A DNA stretch of 64,000 bases. Origin: Candidatus Dechloromonas phosphorivorans. GTDB lineage: Bacteria > Pseudomonadota > Gammaproteobacteria > Burkholderiales > Rhodocyclaceae. The stretch lies in the NCBI GenBank assembly GCA_016709495.1, contig JADJMS010000047.1:62001-126000 (forward strand), in the 5' to 3' direction. The notes beneath the pieces are model-generated. The model was not told where the DNA came from. It worked only from the letters and a program-made list of their open reading frames with translations, and did no database searches. Shown here piece after piece: positions 8,339 to 16,836 of the stretch (position 1 is the first letter of the stretch; each line of letters starts with the position of its first letter). Made by a program: the position numbers and the translations under genes.

Positions 8339-9073
8339 ATGCAGGAAAATTCTTTCGGTTTCGCTCACCTGTGGGCCAGTGGTGACACGGTTTCTCATAG
8401 CGTTGCAGTCATTCTCGCCATCATGTCGATTGCCAGCTGGTACCTGATTCTGGCCAAAGCCTGGGATTGGTGGACGGTACGCCGCGCAGCGCGCGCCGTC
8501 GGCAAGTTCTGGGCCGCCACCAGCTTGAGCGAAGGCATAGAGCACCTGCGTGAAGCCGGCGCCGACAGCCCCTATGCCCAACTGGCCGAACAAGCCAACT
8601 GCTGCAACCATGAATGCGAAGCCGTCACCGGTCGTTTGGCCTCCCGTTTTGACCCGGCAGAGCAGATGGAACGCGCCCTGCGCCAGCAGTTATCGGCGAC
8701 CCAGGCCGGCATGGAAAACGGCCTGACCCTGCTTGCCACGACGGGCGCCACCTCGCCTTTCGTCGGCCTGCTCGGCACGGTTTGGGGCATTTACCACGCC
8801 CTGCTCGCCATCGGCATGTCCGGCCAGGCAGCACTTGAGAAGGTCGCCGGCCCGGTCGGCGAGGCGCTGATCATGACTGCCGCCGGCCTCGCCGTCGCGC
8901 TGCCCGCAGTCTTTGCCTACAACGCTTTCACCCGAGCCAACCGCGTGATTCTGGCCGACCTCGACGCTTTTGCCCACGACCTGCACGCCTTCTTCACGGT
9001 CGGCAAACCGTTTGTCGCCAACAGCGCACAGATTCACCCAATGCGCGCTCGTGCCGCGACGGAGGCTGCATAA
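8339..9073 (+). CDS. exbB: ExbB, TonB-system proton channel subunit
   Basis: At 244 residues, this MotA/TolQ/ExbB-family protein has a first membrane segment at about 18-40 (VAVILAIMSIASWYLILAKA), a long cytoplasmic loop, and two further segments with the family motif region TSPFVGLLGTVWGIYHAL and GEALIMTAAGLAVALPAVFAYN. With ExbD it forms the inner-membrane proton channel that drives TonB. It sits between tonB and exbD with gaps of 2 bp and 1 bp, indicating one transcript. Confidence 0.95.
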   Translation: MQENSFGFAHLWASGDTVSHSVAVILAIMSIASWYLILAKAWDWWTVRRAARAVGKFWAATSLSEGIEHLREAGADSPYAQLAEQANCCNHECEAVTGRLASRFDPAEQMERALRQQLSATQAGMENGLTLLATTGATSPFVGLLGTVWGIYHALLAIGMSGQAALEKVAGPVGEALIMTAAGLAVALPAVFAYNAFTRANRVILADLDAFAHDLHAFFTVGKPFVANSAQIHPMRARAATEAA

Positions 9074-9074
9074 C

Positions 9075-9497
9075 ATGGCCATGGGCAGCTTCAACGCGCA
9101 GAACCACCCGATGCCGACGGCGGAAATCAACATGACGCCGCTGGTCGATGTGATGCTGGTTTTGCTGATCATTTTCATCATCACCGCACCGCTGATGACG
9201 CATCAAGTGCCGGTCGATCTGCCACGCGCCGCCAGCACACCGACACCGGACAAACCGATGACATTGCAGGTCAGCATCAATGCTGACAACGCAATTTTTA
9301 TTGGCGCAGAGGCAGTCGACCGTAACACGTTGGAAACGAAGTTCCGTGAAGCCGTCGCCAAGGATGAGAAGGTCGAAATGCACCTCAAGGCCGACCGCGC
9401 GACGCGTTACGAAACGGTGGCTGAAGCCATGAGCGCCGCCCGCCGCGCCGGACTGACCAAGATCGGTTTCGTCACCCAACCGGGTGAAGGCGCTTGA
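9075..9497 (+). CDS. exbD: ExbD, TonB-system biopolymer transport protein
   Basis: I chose the ATG at 9075, just after the exbB stop, giving 140 residues; a second ATG lies 6 bp on. The protein has the ExbD/TolR layout: a short N-terminus, one membrane helix (PLVDVMLVLLIIFIITAPLM) with the essential Asp, and a periplasmic domain with VSINADNAIFIGAEAVDRNT. A copy of the dispersed repeat falls inside the gene and encodes AVDRNT. The gene ends the hemP-tonB-exbBD operon; 142 bp then separate it from the next receptor. Confidence 0.95.
   Translation: MAMGSFNAQNHPMPTAEINMTPLVDVMLVLLIIFIITAPLMTHQVPVDLPRAASTPTPDKPMTLQVSINADNAIFIGAEAVDRNTLETKFREAVAKDEKVEMHLKADRATRYETVAEAMSAARRAGLTKIGFVTQPGEGA
9293..9327 (-). 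repeat. Dispersed uptake-signal-like repeat, copy 2 (in exbD)
   Basis: Minus-strand core TGTTACGGTCGAC at 9315-9327; the second A/T tract (ATAAAAATT) is present, the first is GC-rich. Confidence 0.65.
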
Positions 9498-9639
9498 TGC
9501 ACCGCCAACAGCCTGCCCAAGCAGGGCGATGAGCAACCGGCGTTGAGGGGCGCCTTGCTGGAGCACACATGCAGGACTGTTGGAGCGCAATCATTAATCG
9601 CAGGTCTGGAAAACAATTTAAGGTAGCTCTCAGGGGATT

Positions 9640-11775
9640 ATGAAAAATACATTCAACGTTACGCCCGTACTTGCTGCGCTGTTGCTGGCATTTTCCGGTA
9701 GCGCGCTGGCGGACAAGGAACTCGGCGAAATCACGGTCAGTAGCGGCAAGGCAGTGGGTGCCAAACCGGTATTGCGCGATGAAATCATCGCCACTGAATC
9801 GATTGGCGCGCGCGAACTGGAAAAAACGGGTGCCACCATGCTCACCGAAGCGCTCGACAAACGCCCGGGCATTTCGGTGCAGACCGAATGTTCGATCTGT
9901 AATGTGCGCAACGTCGTGCTTAACAATCTACCCGGGCGCTACACCACCCTGCTGATTGATGGCATCCCGATTTTTTCGTCAGTTTCCACTGCCTACGGAC
10001 TTGATAGCGTCAGCCTCGGCGGCATCGAGCGCATCGATATTTCGCGCGGTGCCGGCACCAGCTTGATCGCGCCCCAGGCGCTCGCCGGCTCAGTCAATAT
10101 CGTCACGCGCCGGCCGATCAGGGACGAGTTCATGGCCGTCCAGCAATTTGGTTCTTATGGTCAGATGAATACCGATCTTTTTGGCGCCAAGGCCTTCACT
10201 GGCGGCGCCGTCACCGCCAACTTCAACCATAACCAGCACGACACAGTCGATGCAGATGGTAACGAGGTTTCCGAATACACCGGCTACAAGCGCAACCTCG
10301 GCGGGGTTGGCTTCTTTGCCGACGATGTCGGCGGCTTCAAGATCAAGGGACGCTTTGACATTGTCGATGAAAAGCGCATGGGCGGCGCCATGGGGACGGA
10401 CTACGCCGGCGTCAAAGCCAACGAAACCGGGAACCCATTTAACTGGAGCAAGGGCAAAAACGCTTCGCCAGATGCACGCGGCTGGGTGACACCGGATGGC
10501 TCGGGCACCGACACCCTGAGCAATGGCCAGCCCGGTACTTTCTATAAGGACGGGCTGGGCGGCATGTCCGAAATCATCTTCACTGACCGCAAACAGTTTG
10601 TCTCCAGCGCCACCCGCAAACTCGGTGATGGCAGCCTGCGTTTGGCCGTCGGTTTTGCCAAACACAAGCAGGACTCCTATTACGAAAAGGCGGTCTACAA
10701 GGCGGATCAGACGCAATACTATCTTGAGGCCAGCACCCAGCAACCGCTCGGCGCAACCCTCGTATCAACGGGCGTAACCTACCGTTACGAAGACCTCAAC
10801 AGCACCGGCCAGGACTCGCGCGGCACGGTCAACGACGGCATCGACAACTACAAATACAAAACACCGGGTGTATTCCTGCAGGCCTACCACGCCTTTTTCG
10901 ATGGCGCAGTCGAGGTCAATGGTTCAGTTCGCTACGACGATCACAACATCTTTGGCGGCATCACCAGCCCACGCGCCAATCTTTTGTGGAATCACAACCA
11001 CGAGTGGAACAGCCGTTTTGCACTTGGCCGTGGCTTCCGCGCTCCGACCTCGTTCTTTGAACAGGATCACGGCATTCTCGATACAACCCGCATCGTCAGC
11101 AACATCAAAGAAGCCGAAATCTCCGACAACGCTTCCTACGCCCTATCGTTTGCAGGCGACCGCCTGGCCATGGTCGGCTCGTTGAATTACAACAAGATCA
11201 AAAACATGGCGCTGCTCGATTCCCGCGCGGTTGATCCCGTCACCGGCAATCCAATCACCGTTTTCACCTCGGCGCAGCATCCCGTTACCGTCGTTGGCGG
11301 TGATCTGACCTTGACCTACAAAATCACGCCAACGCTGGAAACGACGCTGGCCGCTGAACACTTCAAATATGACTTTGAAGAAGCCGGTACGCTCGCCTTC
11401 GCCCGTCCGGAAACCCGCGCCTACCTGCGGCTGGATTACGAGAGCGGCCCGTGGACGGCCATGTTGCGCGGCACCTGGACTGGCTCGATGGATCTCGCCA
11501 AGTTTTACGACTACGCCAACAACCAGCGCTACAACTTTGATGGCAGCCGGAAAATGGATAAAAGCCCGTCCTACTGGGTCGCCGATGCGCGCAGCGAATA
11601 CCGGCTGAGCAAGCAATGGAGTACCTTCCTGGGCGTCGACAACGTCTTTGACTTCAAACAATCCGACAAAGAAAGCACGCTCTGGGTCGGCGCCGATGGC
11701 AGTATCGACGTCACGCACATATGGGGCCCCAATCGTGGTCGTTTCATCTACGGCGGCGTAAAATTCACCCTGTGA
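9640..11775 (+). CDS. TonB-dependent receptor with CxxC in the plug
   Basis: This 711-residue receptor has a signal peptide (to about residue 24, SGSALA), a TonB-box-like ELGEITVSS, and a plug with LLIDGIPIFS, LGGIERIDISRGAGTSLIA and AGSVNIVTRRP. Unusually for this family the plug contains a cysteine pair, TECSICNVRNVVLNNLPGR at about residues 86-104, in place of the common QGxGxRGF-type loop. The barrel ends in a C-terminal beta strand (FIYGGVKFTL). It is followed without a gap by a secreted thioredoxin-like protein and then a FeoB-type transporter. That order suggests uptake of a metal whose redox state or thiol ligation matters (inference). No Fur box was obvious in the 142 bp upstream. 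Confidence 0.85.
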   Translation: MKNTFNVTPVLAALLLAFSGSALADKELGEITVSSGKAVGAKPVLRDEIIATESIGARELEKTGATMLTEALDKRPGISVQTECSICNVRNVVLNNLPGRYTTLLIDGIPIFSSVSTAYGLDSVSLGGIERIDISRGAGTSLIAPQALAGSVNIVTRRPIRDEFMAVQQFGSYGQMNTDLFGAKAFTGGAVTANFNHNQHDTVDADGNEVSEYTGYKRNLGGVGFFADDVGGFKIKGRFDIVDEKRMGGAMGTDYAGVKANETGNPFNWSKGKNASPDARGWVTPDGSGTDTLSNGQPGTFYKDGLGGMSEIIFTDRKQFVSSATRKLGDGSLRLAVGFAKHKQDSYYEKAVYKADQTQYYLEASTQQPLGATLVSTGVTYRYEDLNSTGQDSRGTVNDGIDNYKYKTPGVFLQAYHAFFDGAVEVNGSVRYDDHNIFGGITSPRANLLWNHNHEWNSRFALGRGFRAPTSFFEQDHGILDTTRIVSNIKEAEISDNASYALSFAGDRLAMVGSLNYNKIKNMALLDSRAVDPVTGNPITVFTSAQHPVTVVGGDLTLTYKITPTLETTLAAEHFKYDFEEAGTLAFARPETRAYLRLDYESGPWTAMLRGTWTGSMDLAKFYDYANNQRYNFDGSRKMDKSPSYWVADARSEYRLSKQWSTFLGVDNVFDFKQSDKESTLWVGADGSIDVTHIWGPNRGRFIYGGVKFTL

Positions 11776-12284
11776 TTCACGCTGCTCGCGCTTCAGTGCC
11801 GCAAAGCCTCGCCTTGTTGGCGGGGCTTTTTGCGTCGGTTACGGTCAACGCCGAAATCGGCACAAAAAATACGCTCGATTTCGAGCTATCGAACGGTCGC
11901 CAATTCATCAAACTTTCACAACTGCCAGCACAAACCACTGTGATCAATTTCTGGCGTAGCGATTGCCCACCCTGCGTCCGCGAAATGCCGATCCTCGCCG
12001 AACTGGCTAAAAGCCGGCAAGCGCAGATTGTCACCATTGCCCTTCAGAAACCCGTCGAAACACTGAACGCGCCCGAATTTATCCAGGCCGCCCTGCACGC
12101 CCCGGTCGTTTCCCTGAGCGGCCCCGGCCAACCGCGCGGACTGCTCGCACGCTTCGGCAACCCGGCCGGCGCCCTTCCGCACACCGTCGTCCTTGACGCC
12201 CAACGCCAGCCCTGCGCTCAGCGCACCGGCGAAATCACACCGGAGTGGCTGAACAATGCCATCGCCCGGTGCACTTCGAGCTGA
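11772..12284 (+). CDS. Secreted TlpA/redoxin-like thiol protein
   Basis: The GTG at 11772 overlaps the receptor stop (GTGA) and gives a 170-residue protein with a signal peptide (SLALLAGLFASVTVNA). An upstream start at 11721 would place 17 codons inside the receptor and spoil the signal. The body is a TlpA/AhpC-like thioredoxin fold with TTVINFWRSDCPPCVREMPI, so the active site is CPPC. It should act in the periplasm as a thiol reductant. Placed between a receptor with a CxxC plug and a FeoB-type pump, it is a good candidate partner of the receptor (inference). A terminator-like hairpin lies within its signal-peptide codons, and copy 3 of the dispersed repeat encodes VTVNA at the signal-peptide end. 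Confidence 0.8.
   Translation: MIHAARASVPQSLALLAGLFASVTVNAEIGTKNTLDFELSNGRQFIKLSQLPAQTTVINFWRSDCPPCVREMPILAELAKSRQAQIVTIALQKPVETLNAPEFIQAALHAPVVSLSGPGQPRGLLARFGNPAGALPHTVVLDAQRQPCAQRTGEITPEWLNNAIARCTSS
11806..11831 (+). terminator. Terminator-like hairpin inside the thiol protein's signal-peptide codons
   Basis: GCCTCGCC-TTGTT-GGCGGGGC forms an 8-bp stem with one G-T pair, followed by TTTTT. It lies 31 bp after the receptor stop and within the next gene, so it could lower transcription of the downstream genes relative to the receptor. Confidence 0.55.
11837..11871 (+). repeat. Dispersed uptake-signal-like repeat, copy 3 (in thiol protein)
   Basis: Core GGTTACGGTCAAC at 11837-11849, then GAAATC and CACAAAAAAT. 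Confidence 0.8.
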
Positions 12285-12291
12285 ATTCAAC

Positions 12292-14202
12292 GTGACCACA
12301 GCAAACGCCATCCTCCTCGTCGGCCATCCCAACGTCGGCAAATCGGTACTCTTTCACCGCCTGACCGGCGCTTACGTTAATGTCTCCAACTACCCCGGCA
12401 CCACCGTCGAAGTCACCCGCGCCAGCGCCCGCTTCGACCGCGAAGCCATGCTGCTCGACACGCCCGGCGTACTATCGTTGCCCTCGCGCAGCGACGATGA
12501 ACGCGCCACAATGCGCGCCCTGCTCAACGAAAATATCCGTTGCCTCGTGCAAGTCGGCGACGCCAAAAATTTACGCCGTACTTTGACGTTGACCGCACTG
12601 CTTGCCGAACTTGGCGTACCGCTGGTGCTGGCACTCAATATGCACGACGAAGCCGCTGCGCGTGGCGTCATTGTCGATATTCCCGCGCTTGCTGAAGAAC
12701 TCGGCACGCCGGTACTGGCCACCGTAGCCACCGGCGGCGAAGGCATCGGCGAACTGACCGGCAGCCTGAGCCATGCCCAGCCACCGCAAGCATTGCTGCG
12801 CTACGACGCTGCCATTGAAAGCGCAATCAACACCACCGCTGCCGCCATCACCCGCCACGCCCCGCATCCACAATTGGCAGCGCGTGGCCTGGCCATTCTC
12901 TATCTTGGTGGCGATTCAGAAGTCGCTACCTGGCTGGCTGAAAAGGCCGGCGAGCACTTTGCAGAGCTGGAAACACTGCGCCAGCAGGCCAATCAGTCAA
13001 ACAAGGACAAACTCCCGGCGCTGCTCGCCCGCGAACGCACCGAAGCCGCCGACGCCCTGACGACCAGTGCCATTCGCCGCGCTGCCCGGAGCAGCCCGCT
13101 ACTCGCCCAACGCATCGGACAATATGTCGTCGATCCTTTGTGGGGCATTCCCATCCTGCTCGGCATGCTCTTTTTGGTTTATGAATTCGTCGGCGTATTT
13201 GGCGCCACCACGCTGGTTGGCTTGCTGGAAAAAGACCTGTTCGAAGGCATTCTCAACCCGGCCTTCACCGACTTTGTAAATTCAGTGATCAAGCTCCCCT
13301 GGCTTGCCGAATTGCTGGTCGGCCAATACGGTCTGTGGACCATGGGCATGACCTACGCACTGGCGCTGATCCTGCCTATCGTCAGCACCTTCTTCCTCGC
13401 CTTTGGCGTACTGGAAGATTCCGGCTACCTGCCGCGCCTCACCGTCATTGCCAACCGCCTGTTTTCCCTGATCGGCCTCAATGGCCGCGCCGTATTGCCC
13501 ATGGTGCTCGGCCTTGGCTGCGTGACGATGGCCACCCTCACCACACGCATCCTGCACAGCCCGCGCGAAAGGATGATCACCATTTTCCTGCTCGCCCTCG
13601 CCATTCCCTGCTCGGCGCAACTCGGCGTTGTCCTCGGCATGCTCGGCGGCGTTTCTTTTTCTGCCGTGCTGATCTGGGCGCTGGCCATGGTGTTGGTGCT
13701 AATGCTGGCCGGCTACCTTGCTGCCAAACTGATCCCCGGCCGCCGCATTCCGCTGGTGACCGAACTGCCGCCGATGCGCCTGCCCATACTCGGCAATGTA
13801 CTGAAAAAAACCGGTGGGCGCCTCAAGTGGTACCTGATTGAGGTCATCCCGCTCTTTCTGCTCGGCACCTTCATCATGTATGCCCTGGATAAAAGCGGTG
13901 CCCTGCCGGCCATCATCGAAGCTGGCGAACCGCTGGTTTCCGGCTGGCTTGGCCTGCCCAAAGAAGCCAGCGCCGCCTTCGTCATGGGCTTTTTGCGCCG
14001 TGATTTCGGCGCCACCGGCCTCTTTGCCTTGGCGCACAGCCTTGACCCGATCCAGGCCGTGGTCGGCATTATCACCATCACCCTGTTCATCCCCTGCTTT
14101 GCCAGCCTGATGATGATGGTCAAGGAACAAGGCAGCAAGGTTGCACTCGGCATGGTTGCCGTCATCGTTCCCTTCCCGGCCTCGCAGAATCGCGCCCGAT
14201 GA
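12292..14202 (+). CDS. feoB: FeoB-type ferrous iron/metal transporter
   Basis: The N-terminal GTPase domain has G1 GHPNVGKSVLF, switch region YPGTTVEVTRA, G3 LLDTPGV and G4 ALNMHDE. The C-terminal membrane part contains the FeoB gate repeats (YLPRLTVIANRLFSLIGLNG, LGLGCVTMATLTTRIL, FLLALAIPCSAQLGV). At about 636 residues it is shorter than E. coli FeoB (773) and lacks a FeoA partner here. I place the start at GTG 12292, 7 bp after the previous stop; an ATG at 12256 with GGAG upstream would add 12 residues and overlap it. It should move Fe2+ or another divalent metal across the inner membrane. Its place behind a receptor and a periplasmic thiol protein suggests a complete two-membrane route. 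Confidence 0.85.
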   Translation: MTTANAILLVGHPNVGKSVLFHRLTGAYVNVSNYPGTTVEVTRASARFDREAMLLDTPGVLSLPSRSDDERATMRALLNENIRCLVQVGDAKNLRRTLTLTALLAELGVPLVLALNMHDEAAARGVIVDIPALAEELGTPVLATVATGGEGIGELTGSLSHAQPPQALLRYDAAIESAINTTAAAITRHAPHPQLAARGLAILYLGGDSEVATWLAEKAGEHFAELETLRQQANQSNKDKLPALLARERTEAADALTTSAIRRAARSSPLLAQRIGQYVVDPLWGIPILLGMLFLVYEFVGVFGATTLVGLLEKDLFEGILNPAFTDFVNSVIKLPWLAELLVGQYGLWTMGMTYALALILPIVSTFFLAFGVLEDSGYLPRLTVIANRLFSLIGLNGRAVLPMVLGLGCVTMATLTTRILHSPRERMITIFLLALAIPCSAQLGVVLGMLGGVSFSAVLIWALAMVLVLMLAGYLAAKLIPGRRIPLVTELPPMRLPILGNVLKKTGGRLKWYLIEVIPLFLLGTFIMYALDKSGALPAIIEAGEPLVSGWLGLPKEASAAFVMGFLRRDFGATGLFALAHSLDPIQAVVGIITITLFIPCFASLMMMVKEQGSKVALGMVAVIVPFPASQNRAR

Positions 14203-14300
14203 AGGTGCTGCAACAACGACCAATGACGGTCATCCTCGCCGACGAAGTGGAACTGGCGCTGGAACACGCGGTAGCACGGCACATCTGGGTCAGCCGGTAA
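14199..14300 (+). CDS. Short frame after feoB, 33 aa
   Basis: The ATG overlaps the feoB stop (ATGA) and the frame reads MKVLQQRPMTVILADEVELA and 13 more residues. Translational coupling is suggestive of a small FeoB-associated protein, but there is no cysteine pair or winged-helix pattern as in FeoC. I cannot assign it. Confidence 0.3.
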   Translation: MKVLQQRPMTVILADEVELALEHAVARHIWVSR

Positions 14301-14710
14301 AGCAAGCAACCGGAAAAAAGCGCCGTTCGCCTCTTAGACAAGCTCTGGACAGGCCTGAGTAGCCCATGCGTGGACGTATCGAAGAGCAGTTCCCCCGACC
14401 ACTTTGTGTTGTTACGGTCAACCGCAAAAAATGGCCAAAAATTTGTCGCTGGCCTGTTGATGCTGATGCCGATTGGGCTAATGGCCACGATCTGGACATT
14501 GGTTTGCTTTATTTGGCTAATCGGTCGAGGACTTACATCAGACCAAAATAAACAATTGCGGGTAGCGATTAAAACATTGCCGAAGTACATTTATCTGCCG
14601 GGCTGTGCCTGAAAATATTCTATCTCGCATTGAAATAAGCGCTTATCATTTAGTGGAAAACTGGCACGGGCAACCCGGATGCCAGAACACAAGCCATCAG
14701 TGGAGGTATC
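14301..14710. other. Stretch without a confident gene, containing a dispersed repeat
   Basis: It holds copy 4 of the dispersed repeat (14410-14444). An 80-codon frame at 14370-14612 includes one strong membrane segment (LLMLMPIGLMATIWTLVCFI), but its first third is repeat sequence and it has no clear ribosome-binding site, so I do not call it. A ribosome-binding site (GGAGG) just before 14711 belongs to the next gene. Confidence 0.5.
14410..14444 (+). repeat. Dispersed uptake-signal-like repeat, copy 4 (intergenic)
   Basis: Core TGTTACGGTCAAC at 14410-14422, then CAAAAAATGG and CCAAAAATTT. One of the two best copies. Confidence 0.85.
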
Positions 14711-15752
14711 ATGAAACTCAGATTCGTTCGAGTCGCGTTGCTGTCAATAAGTGTTCTGATTACCTCGGTGACACACGCCGGGCCTTACAGTAATCTCTAT
14801 ATTTTTGGCGACAGTTTGTCGGACACCGGCAACCTCGCCCTGGCAAGTGGCGGCGGTTTGCCTCCGTTGCCGGCAGGATCCGGATTCAATGGTCCTTACT
14901 ACGGTAACGCGCAGCTTTCGAACGGCCCGGTCTGGACCGAGCGCCTGGCAGCCGGACTTGGCTTGTCGCCCATGACAGCCGCACCGTCTCTGATGGGTGG
15001 AAACAACTATGCATTTGCCGGTGCGCTGACCGACACAAGTAGCACTCCGCCAGGCGTTCTGGCCCAAATCGGGGGACCGAAGGCCGCCGGCCTGTTTGGC
15101 GCCAACCCTTTCGATATGACAGTAGCCGACCCATCGGCGCTTTACGTCGTGATCGCCGGCGGCAATGACATGCGCGCCGCACGCTCGATGTTTATGGGAA
15201 ACACCGCAGCCGACATGGACGGACGACAAGCGGCAGCAGTTGCTGCAATGACCAATCTGACAACCAGTATTGCCGTATTGGCCAGCCTGGGCGCCAAGCA
15301 TTTCCTCGTCTCAACGGTGCCGAATCTCGGTTACACGCCGGAGGCAGCCCTGCTCGACCTGGTCGACGCATCGACTGATGCCACTACCCGTTTAAACAGC
15401 ATGCTGCCCAGCCTGACCCTGTTTGGCCAGTCTTTGGGATTGACATGCACATGCTGGATATGGCCAAACTGACTGACGATATCGTCACGGATGCCGTTTT
15501 CAGGCAAGTGTCGGCATCACGAACTTCGACACGCCCTGTGCCGGCTTCGAATATTCCGCCGGCGCCAGTTGCGACCAATCCTTGTTTGCCGATGTGCTGC
15601 ACCCTTCAGGCTACGCACATACCCTGATCGCCAAAGCCGCATTGGAAGCATTGGGCATTCCCGAGCCGTCTTCATTGCCATTGGTTTTGCTGGCATTGAT
15701 GAGCTTTGCGCTGATTACTCGGCGGAATGCCATTCGCCAAAAAGGCGAGTAG
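14711..15752 (+). pseudogene. GDSL esterase/lipase with PEP-CTERM anchor, frameshifted
   Basis: The first frame (14711-15472) has a signal peptide (VALLSISVLITSVTHA), the GDSL block I NLYIFGDSLSDTGN with the nucleophile Ser, and block III VIAGGNDMR. It then terminates early. The rest continues in two other frames: DMHMLDMAKLTDDIVTDAVF from 15442, then GITNFDTPCAGFEYSAGASC from 15513, with the catalytic Asp/His motif DVLHPSGYAH. A PEP-CTERM tail follows, PEPSSLPLVLLALMSFALIT then RR, ending at 15752. So one gene with two single-base-type lesions, one at the G run near 15437. Intact, it would be a secreted esterase sorted by the exosortase pathway. Decay or sequencing error cannot be separated here. 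Confidence 0.75.
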
Positions 15753-16125
15753 ACAGCACCGAAACGTGGGCCGACACATTGCATATCAGGCAGGCAAGCC
15801 TGCCTGAAAGCAGTTACGGTCCACGCCAAAAAATGGCCAAAAATTCGTCGACAGGCTGGCATATATCGAAGCCCATCAACGTGATTACTAGCCTCTGAAT
15901 ACCGATTTTGTTCATCCAGTCAGCCTTTCCAGCAACTTGAAAGCAAGCTCGGAAACGACTGGTTGCATTGGTATGACATACCGCTCGTCCAGCGAAAAAT
16001 GAGAGCAGCCTCACACCATTTTTCCACTTGAAGAATGCGAAGCTGATCCTTATAGCTGCTGGTAGCTGATCACTGATTGACAGCCATTTGTTCAAGTTAA
16101 AATTTAAGATAATTGTGAGAAACAA
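15753..16125. other. AT-richer intergenic stretch with palindrome and repeat
   Basis: It holds a perfect inverted repeat CAGGCAGGC-AA-GCCTGCCTG at 15787-15806, a possible terminator without a T run, and dispersed repeat copy 5 at 15812-15846. Base composition becomes AT-rich towards the next gene. I see no gene. Confidence 0.5.
15812..15846 (+). repeat. Dispersed uptake-signal-like repeat, copy 5 (intergenic)
   Basis: Core AGTTACGGTCCAC (one departure from consensus), then CCAAAAAATGGCCAAAAATT, identical in its tail to copy 4 over most of its length; GTCGAC follows. Confidence 0.8.
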
Positions 16126-16836
16126 ATGAAAATAAACGAATACTTTTTAGCGTTAAACAAAAAAACACAATGTATATTTTCTGAGGTGCTTAATAGAGAA
16201 ACTGAACTTGGTCGAGTTCACGACTATTCAAACAAACTCTACGAAATATCAAAACACTTTGACAACAATGACGAACGTCGAATGTTAACTGCTTTGTGCT
16301 CTCAGCTAGAATCTAGCTGTTTAACCCTAACATTTGGCATGTACAGACAAGCACTCGCATCGTTAAGGTTGTCATTTGAGTTAGGTTTAGGTGAGATATA
16401 TTTTTCTGCAAATAAACTAGAATACAAAGAATGGCTTAACGGCACTGGTGACATTAAGTGGTCTCGATTAATTGATGAAGACAATGGTGTTTTATCACTT
16501 CGATTTGCACGTGCATTCAACCCGTGCATAAAAGATCATGTACTCGATTTTAGAAATCGTTCTATAAGTGTCTACCGAATTCTCTCCGAGTACGTTCATG
16601 GAAATAATGACACATGGAAAGAGTGTGGATTAACTCTAGATAGAAACCAAATGCTTGAAGACAAATACTTTCAGTGCTTCAAAGAAGTTTGTGATATCTT
16701 GCTTTTTACACTATTTTGTCGATACTCAAGTGATTTCAATGAATTACAACGTGATGACTTGAATAACGTGTTCGACAGCCTAAATCACATTGCACCAATA
16801 CGAGAATATTTTGGTGGTCCAAAGGATATTAAATGA
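16126..16836 (+). CDS. Unknown helical protein of an AT-rich two-gene island
   Basis: This 236-residue protein is soluble and mostly helical by eye. It has a conserved-looking middle part, TFGMYRQALASLRLSFELGL and DIKWSRLIDEDNGVLSLRFA, followed by RILSEYVHGN. The His in SEYVHGN and the arginine-rich helices recall DUF5677-like or AbiV-like helical proteins, but I cannot assign a family. Its stop overlaps the start of the ATPase gene (ATGA), so the two are translationally coupled. The island is strikingly AT-rich (bases 16141-16200 are 16 G+C out of 60) against GC-rich surroundings, which argues for horizontal transfer. A helical partner coupled to an AAA+ ATPase is a common build for defence systems; that role is inference. 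Confidence 0.6.
   Translation: MKINEYFLALNKKTQCIFSEVLNRETELGRVHDYSNKLYEISKHFDNNDERRMLTALCSQLESSCLTLTFGMYRQALASLRLSFELGLGEIYFSANKLEYKEWLNGTGDIKWSRLIDEDNGVLSLRFARAFNPCIKDHVLDFRNRSISVYRILSEYVHGNNDTWKECGLTLDRNQMLEDKYFQCFKEVCDILLFTLFCRYSSDFNELQRDDLNNVFDSLNHIAPIREYFGGPKDIK

Noticed and set aside
10821..10833. CGGCACGGTCAAC in the second TonB-dependent receptor
   Set aside because: Core incomplete and A/T tracts absent.
14370..14612. An 80-codon frame with one membrane segment
   Set aside because: First third is the dispersed repeat and there is no ribosome-binding site; mentioned under the intergenic entry only.
15814..16125. A 103-codon minus-strand frame upstream of the AT-rich island
   Set aside because: It begins in the promoter region of the next gene and ends in repeat sequence; no coding-like pattern.
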